Source: Ditylenchus dipsaci (taxonomy: Eukaryota; Nematoda; Chromadorea; Rhabditida; Anguinidae). Taken from it: a DNA stretch of 64,000 bases. Shown one piece after another: positions 28,383 to 38,934 of the stretch. The stretch lies in the NCBI GenBank assembly GCA_004194705.1, contig SADC01001385.1, positions 1-64,000 of the forward strand, read 5' to 3'. The first letter of the stretch is position 1, and every line of letters begins with the position of its first letter. The notes beneath the pieces are model-generated. The model worked only from the letters and a program-made list of their open reading frames with translations. It was not told the DNA's origin and did no database searches. The translations under genes were made by a program, and so were the position numbers.

Positions 28383-29820
28383 CTTTCCGCTTTGAATAAG
28401 GAAGCACTTTTGAGTCAAAAACAAGGCTGAAAAAATACTTGTCCGATTTTGATACATTTTAACCATAATCCATTTTTGATTCAAAATTGTAAATTTTTTA
28501 ATGCTCATTAAGACTGTCATTTGTTTTAGCTAATTGCTACCTAGATACGCTGCCCTTGCAAGTCTGATTATGATTTATGTCTACCAAAATATGACTTTTG
28601 CTGGCCTGCAGGGAGGATTGATCACCCCTTGTTCCTCCTAAACCATCTCCAGGGTGTTGAAATTGACACTTTTGGAGAAGTGACAGAAGCAGCAGACTTT
28701 GCAATATAATGATGACCGGATGAACAACTGTTTTTATGAGTTCTTCTCCCAGCTAAGTACCCCTTGTTCCTGCTCTCAAAATTAATATTGGTTAACGGCA
28801 CCCATACACAACTGCATACAGCTTGCTCAAACAAATCACACAAAACACAATTTACAGCTCTAAATGCCCGATTTGTGTTTTCCTATTGGCACAACAATTG
28901 TGCTAAAGAACTAATTAAAATAAAGGCAATAAATGAATATATGGATGATAATCGATGAAACAGCAGCAGATGTGTCAATATTTGAGCCGATAATCGGTTC
29001 TTGACCAAAAGGGATCGATTACCACGACCACACTTCTTCTTCTTCTGCTGCTACTGCTAATCGGTCAACGAGTTATTACTAGCAGCGGTCCATTAATTGC
29101 ACCTAGGTAATTTGAACGACCAACACATAAGTTAGTACTGTAATTCTTATCAGGTTTGAATGTCCTTTTTAACTTTTATGGTAATTTTATGTTTCAATCT
29201 TCTTTGCTTTTAATTAGATTGAAAAAGTGATTTGGGAATGCGATGGTTGGTGATGCTAAGTGTTGTGATGTGCTTGCTTTAGTGATAGTAGTAGCTTTTG
29301 GTTGGTGGCCATATTACACTGGGCAACATCTGTTTGACACCTTAGAATAAATTAATGGCGACAGGACGACACCTTCATCTAGCTACTATTTTGATACGAT
29401 GTATTGCTACTTTATTTCTTGCTTTTACTTTCTTTTTGCATATTTTGTTAGATGATAATAAAAATAACTAAATAAATTATAAAACAAATAGTTTAAATTT
29501 TAGCAAGATTAAATCAGAATATATTGGATGTTATATTTATCGTAAATAGTGACGGGTTACAACTTTGAAAAAAAAAATATCAAGACCTTGACTTAGAAGT
29601 TGTAAAAATAAGGGCTTTCAAAACTAGAAAAAAAGTTTTTTAGATATTTTAGCATTCACTCTACCCTAGTGCTTCAGACCCCTCAAGGTTGAAAAATGGC
29701 GCAACTCTACAAGGCGAGTCAAGAAATATGGACACTTTTGATGCGACAAAACTTTTTCATCAAACCTTTTTTGAAAATGTGTTTTCACAAATCGAGTCTG
29801 TTTTCATGACAATTTTTTGG
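28383..29820. other. No gene seen; start of gene-poor flank
   Basis: Intergenic. Trinucleotide-rich stretches (CTTCTTCTTCTTCTGCTGC near 29030) and AT-rich DNA. No exon recognised. Confidence 0.45.
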
Positions 29821-29822
29821 TA

Positions 29823-30006
29823 TATTAGTCGATCTTTAGTGATCACCCGATTCAGTGTTTAGCTCGATTTAGTGTTCATCTAAACCCAACTTATTTATTC
29901 AGCGGCTAAGTGAAATGTCTAAATTCGACGCTCGATTTAGTGTTCAGCTCAATTTAGTATTCACCTAGAGCGGCCTCCGACTGAACACTAAATCGAGCGT
30001 CGACTG
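29823..30006. mobile_element. Diverged pogo-like MITE
   Basis: Left TTAGTCGATCTTTAGTGAT, right ACTAAATCGAGCGTCGACTG. The interior repeats CTCGATTTAGTGTTCA in both orientations. TA borders; the left end is mutated. Confidence 0.65.
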
Positions 30007-30036
30007 TAATGTCAAAAAAGCTGTAACTGAAAACAC

Positions 30037-30392
30037 GCACCAAAATACTGATTTCCCGCAGTAAATACATAAATAAGAGTATTTCTCAGTATTTTCCAAA
30101 TTGTAAAATTTATTTTTTTGATCAACATGTAGCCCTAAATCTTGGTTTTTAATGAGCTATCAACTGGCTCAATGTGATGCGTGAAAGTGAGAGCACCAAT
30201 GGTTTTAAAAAATGCGAAGAAGTTTCATGAAAATTCATTTTCTTCGAATTTTTTTTAAACACATTGAGCCAGTTGATAGCTCAATAAAAACAAAAGATTC
30301 AGGTTTCAGTTAATTTTTCGATTAGAAAAACACCGAGAAACACTCTTGTTTATGTATTTACTGCGGGAAATCAGTATTTTGGTGAGTGAAAT
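30037..30392. mobile_element. Palindromic MITE, ACCAAAATACTGATTTCCCG ends
   Basis: ACCAAAATACTGATTTCCCG followed by CAGTAAATACATAAA at the left, mirrored at 30345-30390. The centre pairs GAGCTATCAACTGGCTCAAT with CATTGAGCCAGTTGATAGCT. Length 356 bp, non-coding. Confidence 0.8.
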
Positions 30393-31747
30393 CAATTTTA
30401 GCCATGTCGATAACACGAGTTTTGCTTTTTTGCTTCTGTGGTTCGGGTCTTGTCCATCAAAATGCCATCCTTAGGCCAGAACCCAGACGACAGGGAGGAC
30501 CAAGCAAAAATTGTGTTTTTTTTCCAAAAAATGTAATACCAAAAAACGTAATGAACTGCTAAGTCGATCTGTTAAAGCAGGTTAAAAAGAACGAACTATA
30601 AAAAGCTCTAGTACTTCAAAAGTATCCACATTTTTGGGCCCATTTTATATTGAATACGTTTGCTTATTGTAACAGATGCCTGACTCAAAGTAGCACGGTT
30701 TCATTTTCTGATTATATCCAAAAAACAGAGGATTTCGTTTGTCTGAATCTTTTCATCCTAAACATAAAGTATTTGAGAAGAAAACATTTTGTCAAAACAA
30801 ATGCTTTTCTACTAGCCAAAAAAACAATTGATAAAGCAATTGGTTGAACATGTTGTGTATGTGTATTCTGCCAAGAGCAAATGATTAAACGCATTTCCAA
30901 GCAATCACTTTTTGCTACTAGCAATGGGGAAAGCAGGGGATTAAATTAATTAGCCTCGAGTCCAGCCAACAAACAACAGCTTGTTGGGCCGGCCAAAGTG
31001 TTGATTTAAGTGAGTAGAACAAGGCATTGATGTGTTTTACATCCAGCAATACACCAGCTCTGTAACCAGCCATAAATCTTGGAGAACAACCACACCACTA
31101 ATCTCGACTTTCAGAGATGTAGAAGATGTTTTCCTCATAGCAAAAAAAAACATTCTCTTTGTTTCACAATCAATCCTTCTCCAATAGATGGCCTCCGAGA
31201 AACAAGTTTCTTTTCTTCAACTACTGCCAGTGACACTTGCCCAAAGGTGTTGCTTGCTTAGTGACCCTTCAATTGACCTCTCTATATAATTTAACCAACA
31301 CCAATTGCTACTCTAATTAATAATTGCACTGGAAATTACACTTGTTCTTACGGTATTTTGTTGCTCATTCTAGTCTTTTTTAGTCTTCAGAATATATTAA
31401 AAAAAATAGTTTTATGAATATTAGTAGAGACAGAAAGAGGCCTTCGGGCGGGATTTCGGGACGGGATTTTCAGCCGAAAAATATTCGGAATCGGGATATT
31501 CGCTAAAAAAGGTACGGGATCCCGTCGAGATCCCGTTCAAATTTTAGGATTTTTAAAATAAATAGAAAAAATGGAAAATTCACATATTTTTGCCATATTA
31601 TCCAAAATTTTAGATTGACCAAAATTTTACCAAAAATTCCAGAGAGATAAAAATAAAGCTACTGCATCCTCTAAACGACGATTACGGTGTTTCTGATAAT
31701 CTGTAAAAATAGGCATGTTTCTACTGAAATCCGAATCTTGGCATATA
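30393..31747. other. No gene; CGGGATCCCG word cluster
   Basis: Mostly featureless. At 31440-31540 a cluster of CGGGAT and ATCCCG words (GGGATTTCGGGACGGGATTT, GGTACGGGATCCCGTCGAGA) forms nested short palindromes, probably a degraded MITE arm. No exon recognised. Confidence 0.45.
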
Positions 31748-32342
31748 CAGTGCCGAGCAAAAAAATGCAACATAGTTTAAAAAGATGCAAATCTTAACTG
31801 AAATTTCGAAACATTTACAAGTCCTAAAACAGCGATCAACATGTCATTTTAAAGATAAATTAAAAAGCTTCTAGAAAATGCATTAGTCAGTAGATTTGGG
31901 TTTAATTTTAAGGAAAGCTCGTATTTATGTTACCAAACAACCATTTTCCTTACATTTACTTTGATTTTGACTAGAAATCGACACTTTTATGTTGATGGTC
32001 ATAACTTTTCCCATAATAATCAAAAATAAAAGTTTGACCTACCAAATAGTAGTTAAGATTTAGATCTTTCAAAAAATATCTGAATTAACTCACAAAAGAA
32101 TGAAAAGGTACCAAGTGTAATAGCAAAATATTTGTTGCATTTTTTTGCCCGTTAAAAAACTATGTTTGTCTTAAACGATGTGATTTTCTAGAAAAAAACG
32201 AAAAGAAAATAAATTTTCGGATATTATAAAGAAGAACGAAAATTTTCAAAAAATGCCTTTTAAGTTACTTCCAAATGTTTCAAAATTTCAGTTTAATTTT
32301 TTTAAAATCATATGGGTGTTGCATTTTTTTTACTCACTACTG
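31748..32342. mobile_element. Tc1/mariner-type element, CAGTGCCGAGCAAAAAAATG ends
   Basis: TA-flanked (31746-31747, 32343-32344). Ends CAGTGCCGAGCAAAAAAATG and inverted TGCATTTTTTTTACTCACTA then CTG. The interior segment GACTAGAAATCGACACTTTT and ATGTTGATGGTCATAACTTT is shared with the arms of 3820-4976, linking two elements with different termini. Non-coding. Confidence 0.8.
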
Positions 32343-32372
32343 TACGTCCATTGCTTTATCAAATAAAATTTC

Positions 32373-32600
32373 GACGCTACTGGAATATATCCCACCCAAA
32401 AAAGCTGCTCGAATATACCCTCCCCAATAATTTTTCGAGGGTACCTAAAACTACCAATTTTGAAAAAAAAAAGTTGTACAAAAGCCCTTGCTAGTAATGA
32501 ATAGGCTCTCAGCCTAAGCCTACGGGCCTAAGCCTCAGGATAAATTATTGGGTGGGGTATTTCCAGTAGCGCTTTTTGGATAGGTATATTCAGTAGCGTC
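32373..32600. mobile_element. MITE, GACGCTACTG ends, 8-bp TSD
   Basis: Flanks AAAATTTC (32365-32372) and AAAATTTA (32601-32608) form an 8-bp duplication with one mismatch. Ends GACGCTACTGGAATATATCC and inverted TTCAGTAGCGTC. The interior has AGCCTAAGCCTACGGGCCTA and TAATTTTTCGAGGGTACC, shared with 45727-45947 and 44713-44903. Eight-bp duplications suit hAT or Merlin mobilisation. Confidence 0.8.
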
Positions 32601-32608
32601 AAAATTTA

Positions 32609-35600
32609 TGTACAAATTAGCCTTACGCCCTTCTTTAACAGCTTTAAATGGAAGCTATAAAATAGGAAGTGAAACAAATGTGTTCAACTGGCCACCCATT
32701 CTTCATTTGACTATTGCCCAAATGGTTCAATTAAAATTAGTTGTTATCTATATATCTGCAGAGTGGAGAGCAAAGCAAGTGCAACAAGTTTAATTGTCTC
32801 TTTGAGGAGTGTCCCCCTTCCCGCCCTTCACTCAAAGAGGCATATTTATCCACACACTACACTCACCCACCACCCATTAATTCAGCCAACATATGGGTCT
32901 CTGCATCAATCCCGGACAATATTTCCCACCTTAAGTTCTGAAGTTTTCATACTTTTATCCGTGTTTTTGCCCAGATTTGTTTGTGTTCGAAAAACAGCTT
33001 TTGCTCCTTCTTCTCTTGTGACAATAATGCCATATTGTTGTTGTTATTGCAAGAAGATTTATATCTGGCCATCTTCTGACAGTTATTTCGCGCCCCTCAA
33101 CCCCAATGTTTATTGTAGTTTTTTGTGGTTGACGACTGATGGTTGCCACTGTTTTGTGTGTTTTTTTTATCGGCACTGGCTATCTCTGCTGACTTTATTG
33201 GTTTTTAATTCCAGTGGTAGCAGTGAGAAGGACCACCACCACATTGCCGTTGGGGCGCGAAAGTGATGGGTGGTGGTGGTGCAGTAAGTGTTACTTAGTC
33301 AACACATTTACTTAGATCCTATCTTCTTCCTCACTCAACAACATGTGGGTGAGATGTCTAATAATAATACATTTCAACAATCCTCATATCCATAAATACA
33401 GTAGTCTCTTTATCTCTTTTGCTCGATACTGTTTTTTTTAATATTTTTGTCATTATTTTGGATAATAAATTTTTTTGATCACTTCCTGATTTTTCCGACG
33501 AGTAAATAGCCCAATGATTTCAGTTTCTTATACCACACTTGCTGTCTTCATTAAAAATATTTGCAGTTGGTTTTTTTTGTCTCGTTCCATGGGTATGCTT
33601 TTTGGAATGGCTTACCTCAGGGTAGGCCAAGGAGGAAGTTGACTTTTTATCAAAAAAAATTAATGGTCGTTCCCGCATAAAAATACGTTCGCTGCACGTT
33701 TAAAGGTTAGAACATTAAAAAACGTTAAACTTATTTTAGAAGGTACACTATACTGAACTCTAGACTTGAGTTATTTAAAAAAAATTACTCTTTATGTTGG
33801 AACCCACAGTGGATAAACCAATTGTTTATATAATGCACTGCATTAACCAATAAAAGGGTGGTTTGTTTATGCAAAGTTGTTGTATACTATAGAGCACCAG
33901 AAGGCTTGTTGGAATTCTAGAAAGTGATTCCAACACAACCTAGCTAACTATTTAGTTGCCATACAATAAACAAATTTAAATGAAATAAAAAGGCTAAACA
34001 CTTGTTGTGTGCTGCTGCATTTATTTAGCACCCACATACACACCTTAACACCCCCAAGCAGCAGTTGTCTGTCTGCATTATTAAATAATCCATCATCATC
34101 ACCACCTCGCAATGGTGACTGTTACAGTCAACTATGGCTATTATGCAAGTTGACCCCTTTGGCTGAATGTTGGTGAAGGATAGTAATATCAATTATGTGG
34201 ACAGGCACATAATCTTTATTAAATATACACACAACACACTTTTGTTAAACTACTTATCCTCTTTTAGGCTTACAACCTAAACTTTTGGGCAAAACAAGGT
34301 GTTAACTGTAGACTGTGTTCTGGGAGATTATGTTTTGCCTTTCCCTCTTTTGTTGACTTTATTAGGAGTGGATGGATGGATATATATTCATCTTAATCCA
34401 TTAAACCTGCACTTGAGAGGAGTGAATAGATACCTCTCCCCTCCTTACCACCTTTCTTCTGCTCTCAATTCAAAAGGATAATACATCTAGTCAAGCATCA
34501 TAACATTACAATGTCATAATTTTTAAATATTTTCTATGGTTCTTAATTTTCACAGTTTACTGTTAATAGAACAGGATTAGTCTCCTTACACAATTGCTTT
34601 CATAGTACCAAATCTGTTATACTCACAAAATAAAAACTTTGTAAAGTAAAGCCAAATAAGAAGATAGGTAACACTAATAGAAAAGAGATAAATTTTGGTG
34701 GACAAAGTTACTTTTATGTATTTTTAGCTGTTTTCAAGGCATAATTTTATAAAAAACATTGTTAATTTTTAATGCAAAAATTTTTGATTCAATTTTAAAA
34801 ATAGGAATAAAAAGCTTCGGACTCTTACCAGGAAAAAACGGTTTTCGAGGTCGTTTTATCGAGCGCAAGCTGTAGTTGATCCGGTCGTCGCAAAAGTTGT
34901 ATAGTATTTTCGGTGTTTTCATTTTCTTGGGTTTTTGATATTTTGTCTCATTTTTACACACAACAAGCAAACTTTTGGAAACACACTAAAAAATTAAAAA
35001 ATTATTTTTCAAGAATTCATTTTATTTCTAGGCAACATCTATTTTAGATCTTCAACTTTTCATGTTAGTGGCGAGAATTCCGTTACTTTTATTTTCAAAG
35101 ATACACGAATGAATGCTTAAAACCAATTAAAATACATAAAAGTAATTTAGCCACACCAAAACATTTGTTTTTGCGGACAAGCAACACGGCAGTAGCAGGG
35201 CCAATCACACCTGCCTGCTACTTTCATACTTCTTTGATAATCATAATGACTCTTGCTTCTTTGTTTTGCCGACAAAGTCATTGATAATATATAGTTGTTG
35301 TTGTGGAAGGGTTGATGAAGTTAGAAAAGAGTGTTTTTGTTGTTTCCAGCCACAATATCATTAGTTTATGCCCCCATTCATGAAAAGTGAAACAAAAGAA
35401 GGGGAAATTTACAACAGGGATCAAGGCTGGGCTTTTGTCTTCCGGGTGATTGGACTCATTGTGGTGGTAAGGGCTAGACGACATAAAAGGCTCTAATGCA
35501 TACTCTTTCATTACTTGATGGAGCACACTGTTTGTTGTAGGCATGGATTTATGACAAGAAAGCAATGATCCCCCCTTCTTTGAAGAACCAATACTCGCGC

Positions 35601-35870
35601 GCCCCCATATGGCTCATTGTTATGGGACGGGACATTCTTTTTTCGGTCTTGCGATAAAAAATAAATAAATTTGCTCGCTATACTCTTAATTATACATAAA
35701 AAGCAGACTGCTAGCTCTCCATATTCTTAAAGGATGAGTGTAATTGTGATATGAATGAATGAATCACCAGATTAATAATTTTAAGATGTTGATACTGGTA
35801 TAGAATTCCAAACCAACACAAATGTTGTCCCTAGTACCGAATACGGTCCATTTTTGCCTTAACCCTGTTT
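32609..35870. other. Gene-poor flank, no exon supported
   Basis: About 3.3 kb. ORFs such as 32763-33266 (167 codons) lack codon bias or recognisable motifs and overlap antisense ORFs. Clusters of TTGTTGTTGTTATT, GGTGGTGGTGGTG and CACCCAC are typical of this flank. Short runs of apparently unique sequence here could be cis-regulatory DNA of the homeobox gene; there is no direct evidence. Confidence 0.45.
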
Positions 35871-36075
35871 TTTTTGGCTTAGGCGCATGGTAGGCCAGCG
35901 TGTGTTAGGAGGGACTCAAAGATGTTTTTCTCACTATTTTAAAGCTGCAGAATATGTTTTAGTTCGACCTAGCATACGCTGGCCACCTGCGCCTAAAAAA
36001 ATCTGAAAAATAATAAATATATAATAACAGGGAGGACTGAAAAATGCACCGAATTTGACACTAGGGCCCAAACTT
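35838..36075. repeat. Diverged inverted-repeat relic with nested palindrome
   Basis: GTCCATTTTTGCCTTAACCC at the left resembles the Merlin-like end of 25065; AACAGGGAGGACTGAAAAAT at the right is its rough inverse. Inside, TTAGGCGCATGGTAGGCCAG at 35879 pairs with CTGGCCACCTGCGCCTAA at 35977. The words ACGCTGGCC and GCCTAA recur near 2142 and 58490. Confidence 0.55.
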
Positions 36076-37020
36076 TATTAGTCCTACTATGTTCAGCTGG
36101 AAATGCTGAACATGCACCACAATCAGCACTTCCTACATTCAGTATTTTAAGTTAAAAAACGTGCACATCAAAACGCAAGAGTATAAATTTACCAAGTAAT
36201 TTGATAATAAATAGTGAATGACGAGAAAAATATACATGATCAAGTTTGATATCAACTCAGCATTATACATACCTAACAATAAGATACTTTTGAAAAAGGC
36301 GATCGAAAAAAGAAGTTCAGAAATTTGAGGTGAAAAATATTTTTAATATATTAAAAAATAACTTACTTTGAGATATCTGAGAGCACAGCAACACTTGCAA
36401 AAATTCTGTTCTGGTTCTGACTTGACCAAATAGAAAGGAAAGTGACTAAATCAGATGCAATAACTTCACAATATGACGGCGAAATGCATACAAAAAGCGA
36501 GGAATATTTATTTGGCAAGCGTCTCTTTTTAGGAAGACCTCATTGATTTTCTGTGTCTGTGTGTCCTTTCACTGTTTCTTTATCTGACATATTCTCTATC
36601 TTAACTGGTCTTTTGCTGGTTTACTCATCGATTGACAGGCAGAGTGTATGTATGGACAGATTCCTTCACTATCCCAGACCTTTGCTTTGGCATCACGATT
36701 TATGCAGAGGATGTGAGAGAGAAAAGACATCAGTGACTCACACAAAAGAGATTTCCTATCTTCAGTGCTCAAGCATTTGCCACATTTTTAGACATTTTTG
36801 TCATTTCAAAAAAAACTTGTCTTAAACGGAAACTAAGTTCAGGTCATTGAACGGGCATGCCCGTGATTTTTAACTGTTTCTCGGACGTATATTCCTAAAG
36901 TTGCAACTGGCAAAACTAGTTTTATAACAAAAAGGAAGTCAACTCCTCAAAAGTGACCAAATGTACCTACAGTGCCCCCACCCCAAGTTCGACCCCGCCT
37001 AGGATCTGATACTTTTTTAC
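36076..37020. other. No gene seen
   Basis: No convincing exon; the 90-codon ORF at 36553-36825 is composition-driven. GAACGGGCATGCCCGTG at 36849 is a perfect short palindrome, similar to the TTAA-family ends. At 36990-37035 CGCCTAGGATCTGATACTTT and CTTGATTTTCG match pogo-like interiors. Confidence 0.4.
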
Positions 37021-37021
37021 C

Positions 37022-37261
37022 TTGATTTTCGGAAATAAAATTCTTGTGTGTGAGACTGTCTATAAAGACATCAAGAGGTTCAAGGAGCAAGGAACGTGCA
37101 GCCCGGCAATTGACATCAAGCTGAAGCAGTTCCATATGCTTGCAAGTGTGGTGGCAAAGAAATTATATGAAGGGTCAGAAAATTTGAAAATGGCGGTTGG
37201 ACCGCTTGACCTTGGACCCTGCCCGTTGACAGCCCCGTTCAAATTTGCGTTGAAGGTCTGA
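37022..37261 (+). pseudogene. Possible Tc1/mariner HTH-domain relic
   Basis: The 79-codon ORF contains CETVYKDIKRFKEQGTCSPA, resembling the second helix-turn-helix of mariner-type transposases (tVyr.ikRFkEtGs). It is followed by IDIKLKQFHMLASVVAKKLY, then an unrelated tail. Base composition is more GC-balanced than the flanks. It lies beside fragments of pogo-like MITE sequence. It could also be an unrelated exon; no splice sites were confirmed. Confidence 0.4.
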
Positions 37262-37380
37262 GGTACGTCATTTTGAGTTATTCATTTTTATATCAATATA
37301 CCAACAATAAGTCTGCTTGATTTAATTTTATTGCGAAGTGGTTCAAAAATAAAATTACATTTTGGCGGAAATTTAAGATA

Positions 37381-37549
37381 CGGTCAACTCTCGATACAGT
37401 GTACCCTCGATATAGTGTATATTTTTTCAACCTTATTTAGTCAGCTCTAAACCAAACTGGCTTACAGTGTATCCTCGATTTAGTGTAACCCTCGATATAG
37501 TGTATATTTTTCCGATCCCCGCGAGCTACACTGTATCGAGAGTGGACTG
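37381..37549. mobile_element. pogo-like MITE, CGGTCAACTCTCGATACAG ends
   Basis: TA-flanked (37379-37380, 37550-37551), 169 bp. CGGTCAACTCTCGATACAGT at the left, ACTGTATCGAGAGTGGACTG at the right. The interior repeats CCCTCGATATAGTGTA. Confidence 0.85.
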
Positions 37550-37551
37550 TA

Positions 37552-38368
37552 ATGCAGTAAATGACTAAGTTTCTTTATTTCTATAAAAAATCAACAAAAA
37601 AGCACCTTACCGAACATTTAGTTCCAACTTAATGTAAATTTTTATTGTAAAGAAAAATACACATTTTCCGTTTATTTTTAGCAATTCACGATTTTAGCAA
37701 TTCACAGGCAACTACATTAAGCAAGTAATATAACCCTTAAATCTTGTCCACCACCCAATATATATTGTCATCAAATAGGGGCTTAAATATAAATGCAAAT
37801 ATTTCCATCTATTGGCCCACTCAAGTCCACTTTCTTGGCAGCAGCATCAGCAAGATGAGTACTCATCAGCATTAGCAGCAGCAGTGAGGCAACTAACAAA
37901 TATTTGTTCTTTATTAATTAAAATCAGCATGCAGATTTCCGGCGCTTTTCTGTACGCTAAATGTCAACATGGTTGATGGTATAAACAATTGGCTGTTAAC
38001 ATTGCTAACTGTGGCGAGTCAAATTGTGACAGTTGTCAATGTGCACCTGAAAATCCAAAGTTCAATTTTTATGAACCCTCACGGCTCAGACTCATACTGA
38101 GATTGCGGCTGACAATATTTTGGTATTGTGCATAACTTCTTGGCCTCACTCTGAAAATCGTCTATATTGGTTTAATTTTGTCCCCAAAAAACTTTAAACA
38201 AATGAAAACCAAATTTGCACTTTTTCTGATGCAAATCCTTTTTGTGTCAGCCTTAGTATGTGTCTGTGTGCCATCGAATTCTACCTTCCGCTAGTTTCGC
38301 TTAGTTTTTTATTTTTTAATTGACAGCGTCAGCTGAAAATCCTAATCTGTCAGTCTTTAAAAAAACTT
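37552..38368. other. Gene-poor flank, no exon supported
   Basis: AGCAGC/CAGCAT-rich run near 37840-37890. No exon recognised. Confidence 0.4.
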
Positions 38369-38607
38369 AATGGCTCGTTCACGGACTACGACCTAGACTT
38401 AGACTGAGACTTTTTCGGCTACATGAACACCTTTAAGTCTCAGTCTCATTCTAAGTCTGAGGTGCTCATGGAGTGAGACTTAGACAATTTTTGTTTTCTG
38501 TTCATTTTCTGTGTGTATTTATTAAATTTTAAAAGACTCTATCGACACCCTTTAGTTTCAGTCTAAGTCTTAGTCTCAGCCTAAGTCGCAGTCCGTGAAA
38601 GAGCCAT
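38369..38607. mobile_element. MITE, ATGGCTC-TTCACGGACT ends
   Basis: ATGGCTCGTTCACGGACTAC and the inverse GCAGTCCGTGAAAGAGCCAT enclose repeated GACTTAGACTGAGAC words. A lone right end (AAGTCGCAGTCCGTGAACAA) occurs again at 38909-38928, suggesting a second, truncated copy. It resembles the layout of 14312-14512. Confidence 0.75.
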
Positions 38608-38934
38608 AATAAGTTCTGCTTTGCAATGGCGAAATTTTGACATGCAGTAGATTCTCTGAATAGCATCCCCTCAGACACAATGAAGAGATATATTCAATGA
38701 GGAGGGTCAGGTTGACTAGTTTCAAGGTGAAACCAGCCAAACTAGTTCTGCCCGACCCGGACTCAATGAAGAGGTTTACTCAACAAAAAGGGTTGCTATG
38801 TAAAAAACATACTGAAAAACTAGAAATGATAAGCAAAACTATCATTTTGGAGATATTGATACTTATACTTGCATGTCAATACACATGATGTCATTCTTAG
38901 TCTCAATCCAAGTCGCAGTCCGTGAACAAGTCTT

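Noticed and set aside
32763..33266. 167-codon plus-strand ORF
   Set aside because: No recognisable motif, overlapping antisense and alternative-frame ORFs, low-complexity DNA and no supported splice context.
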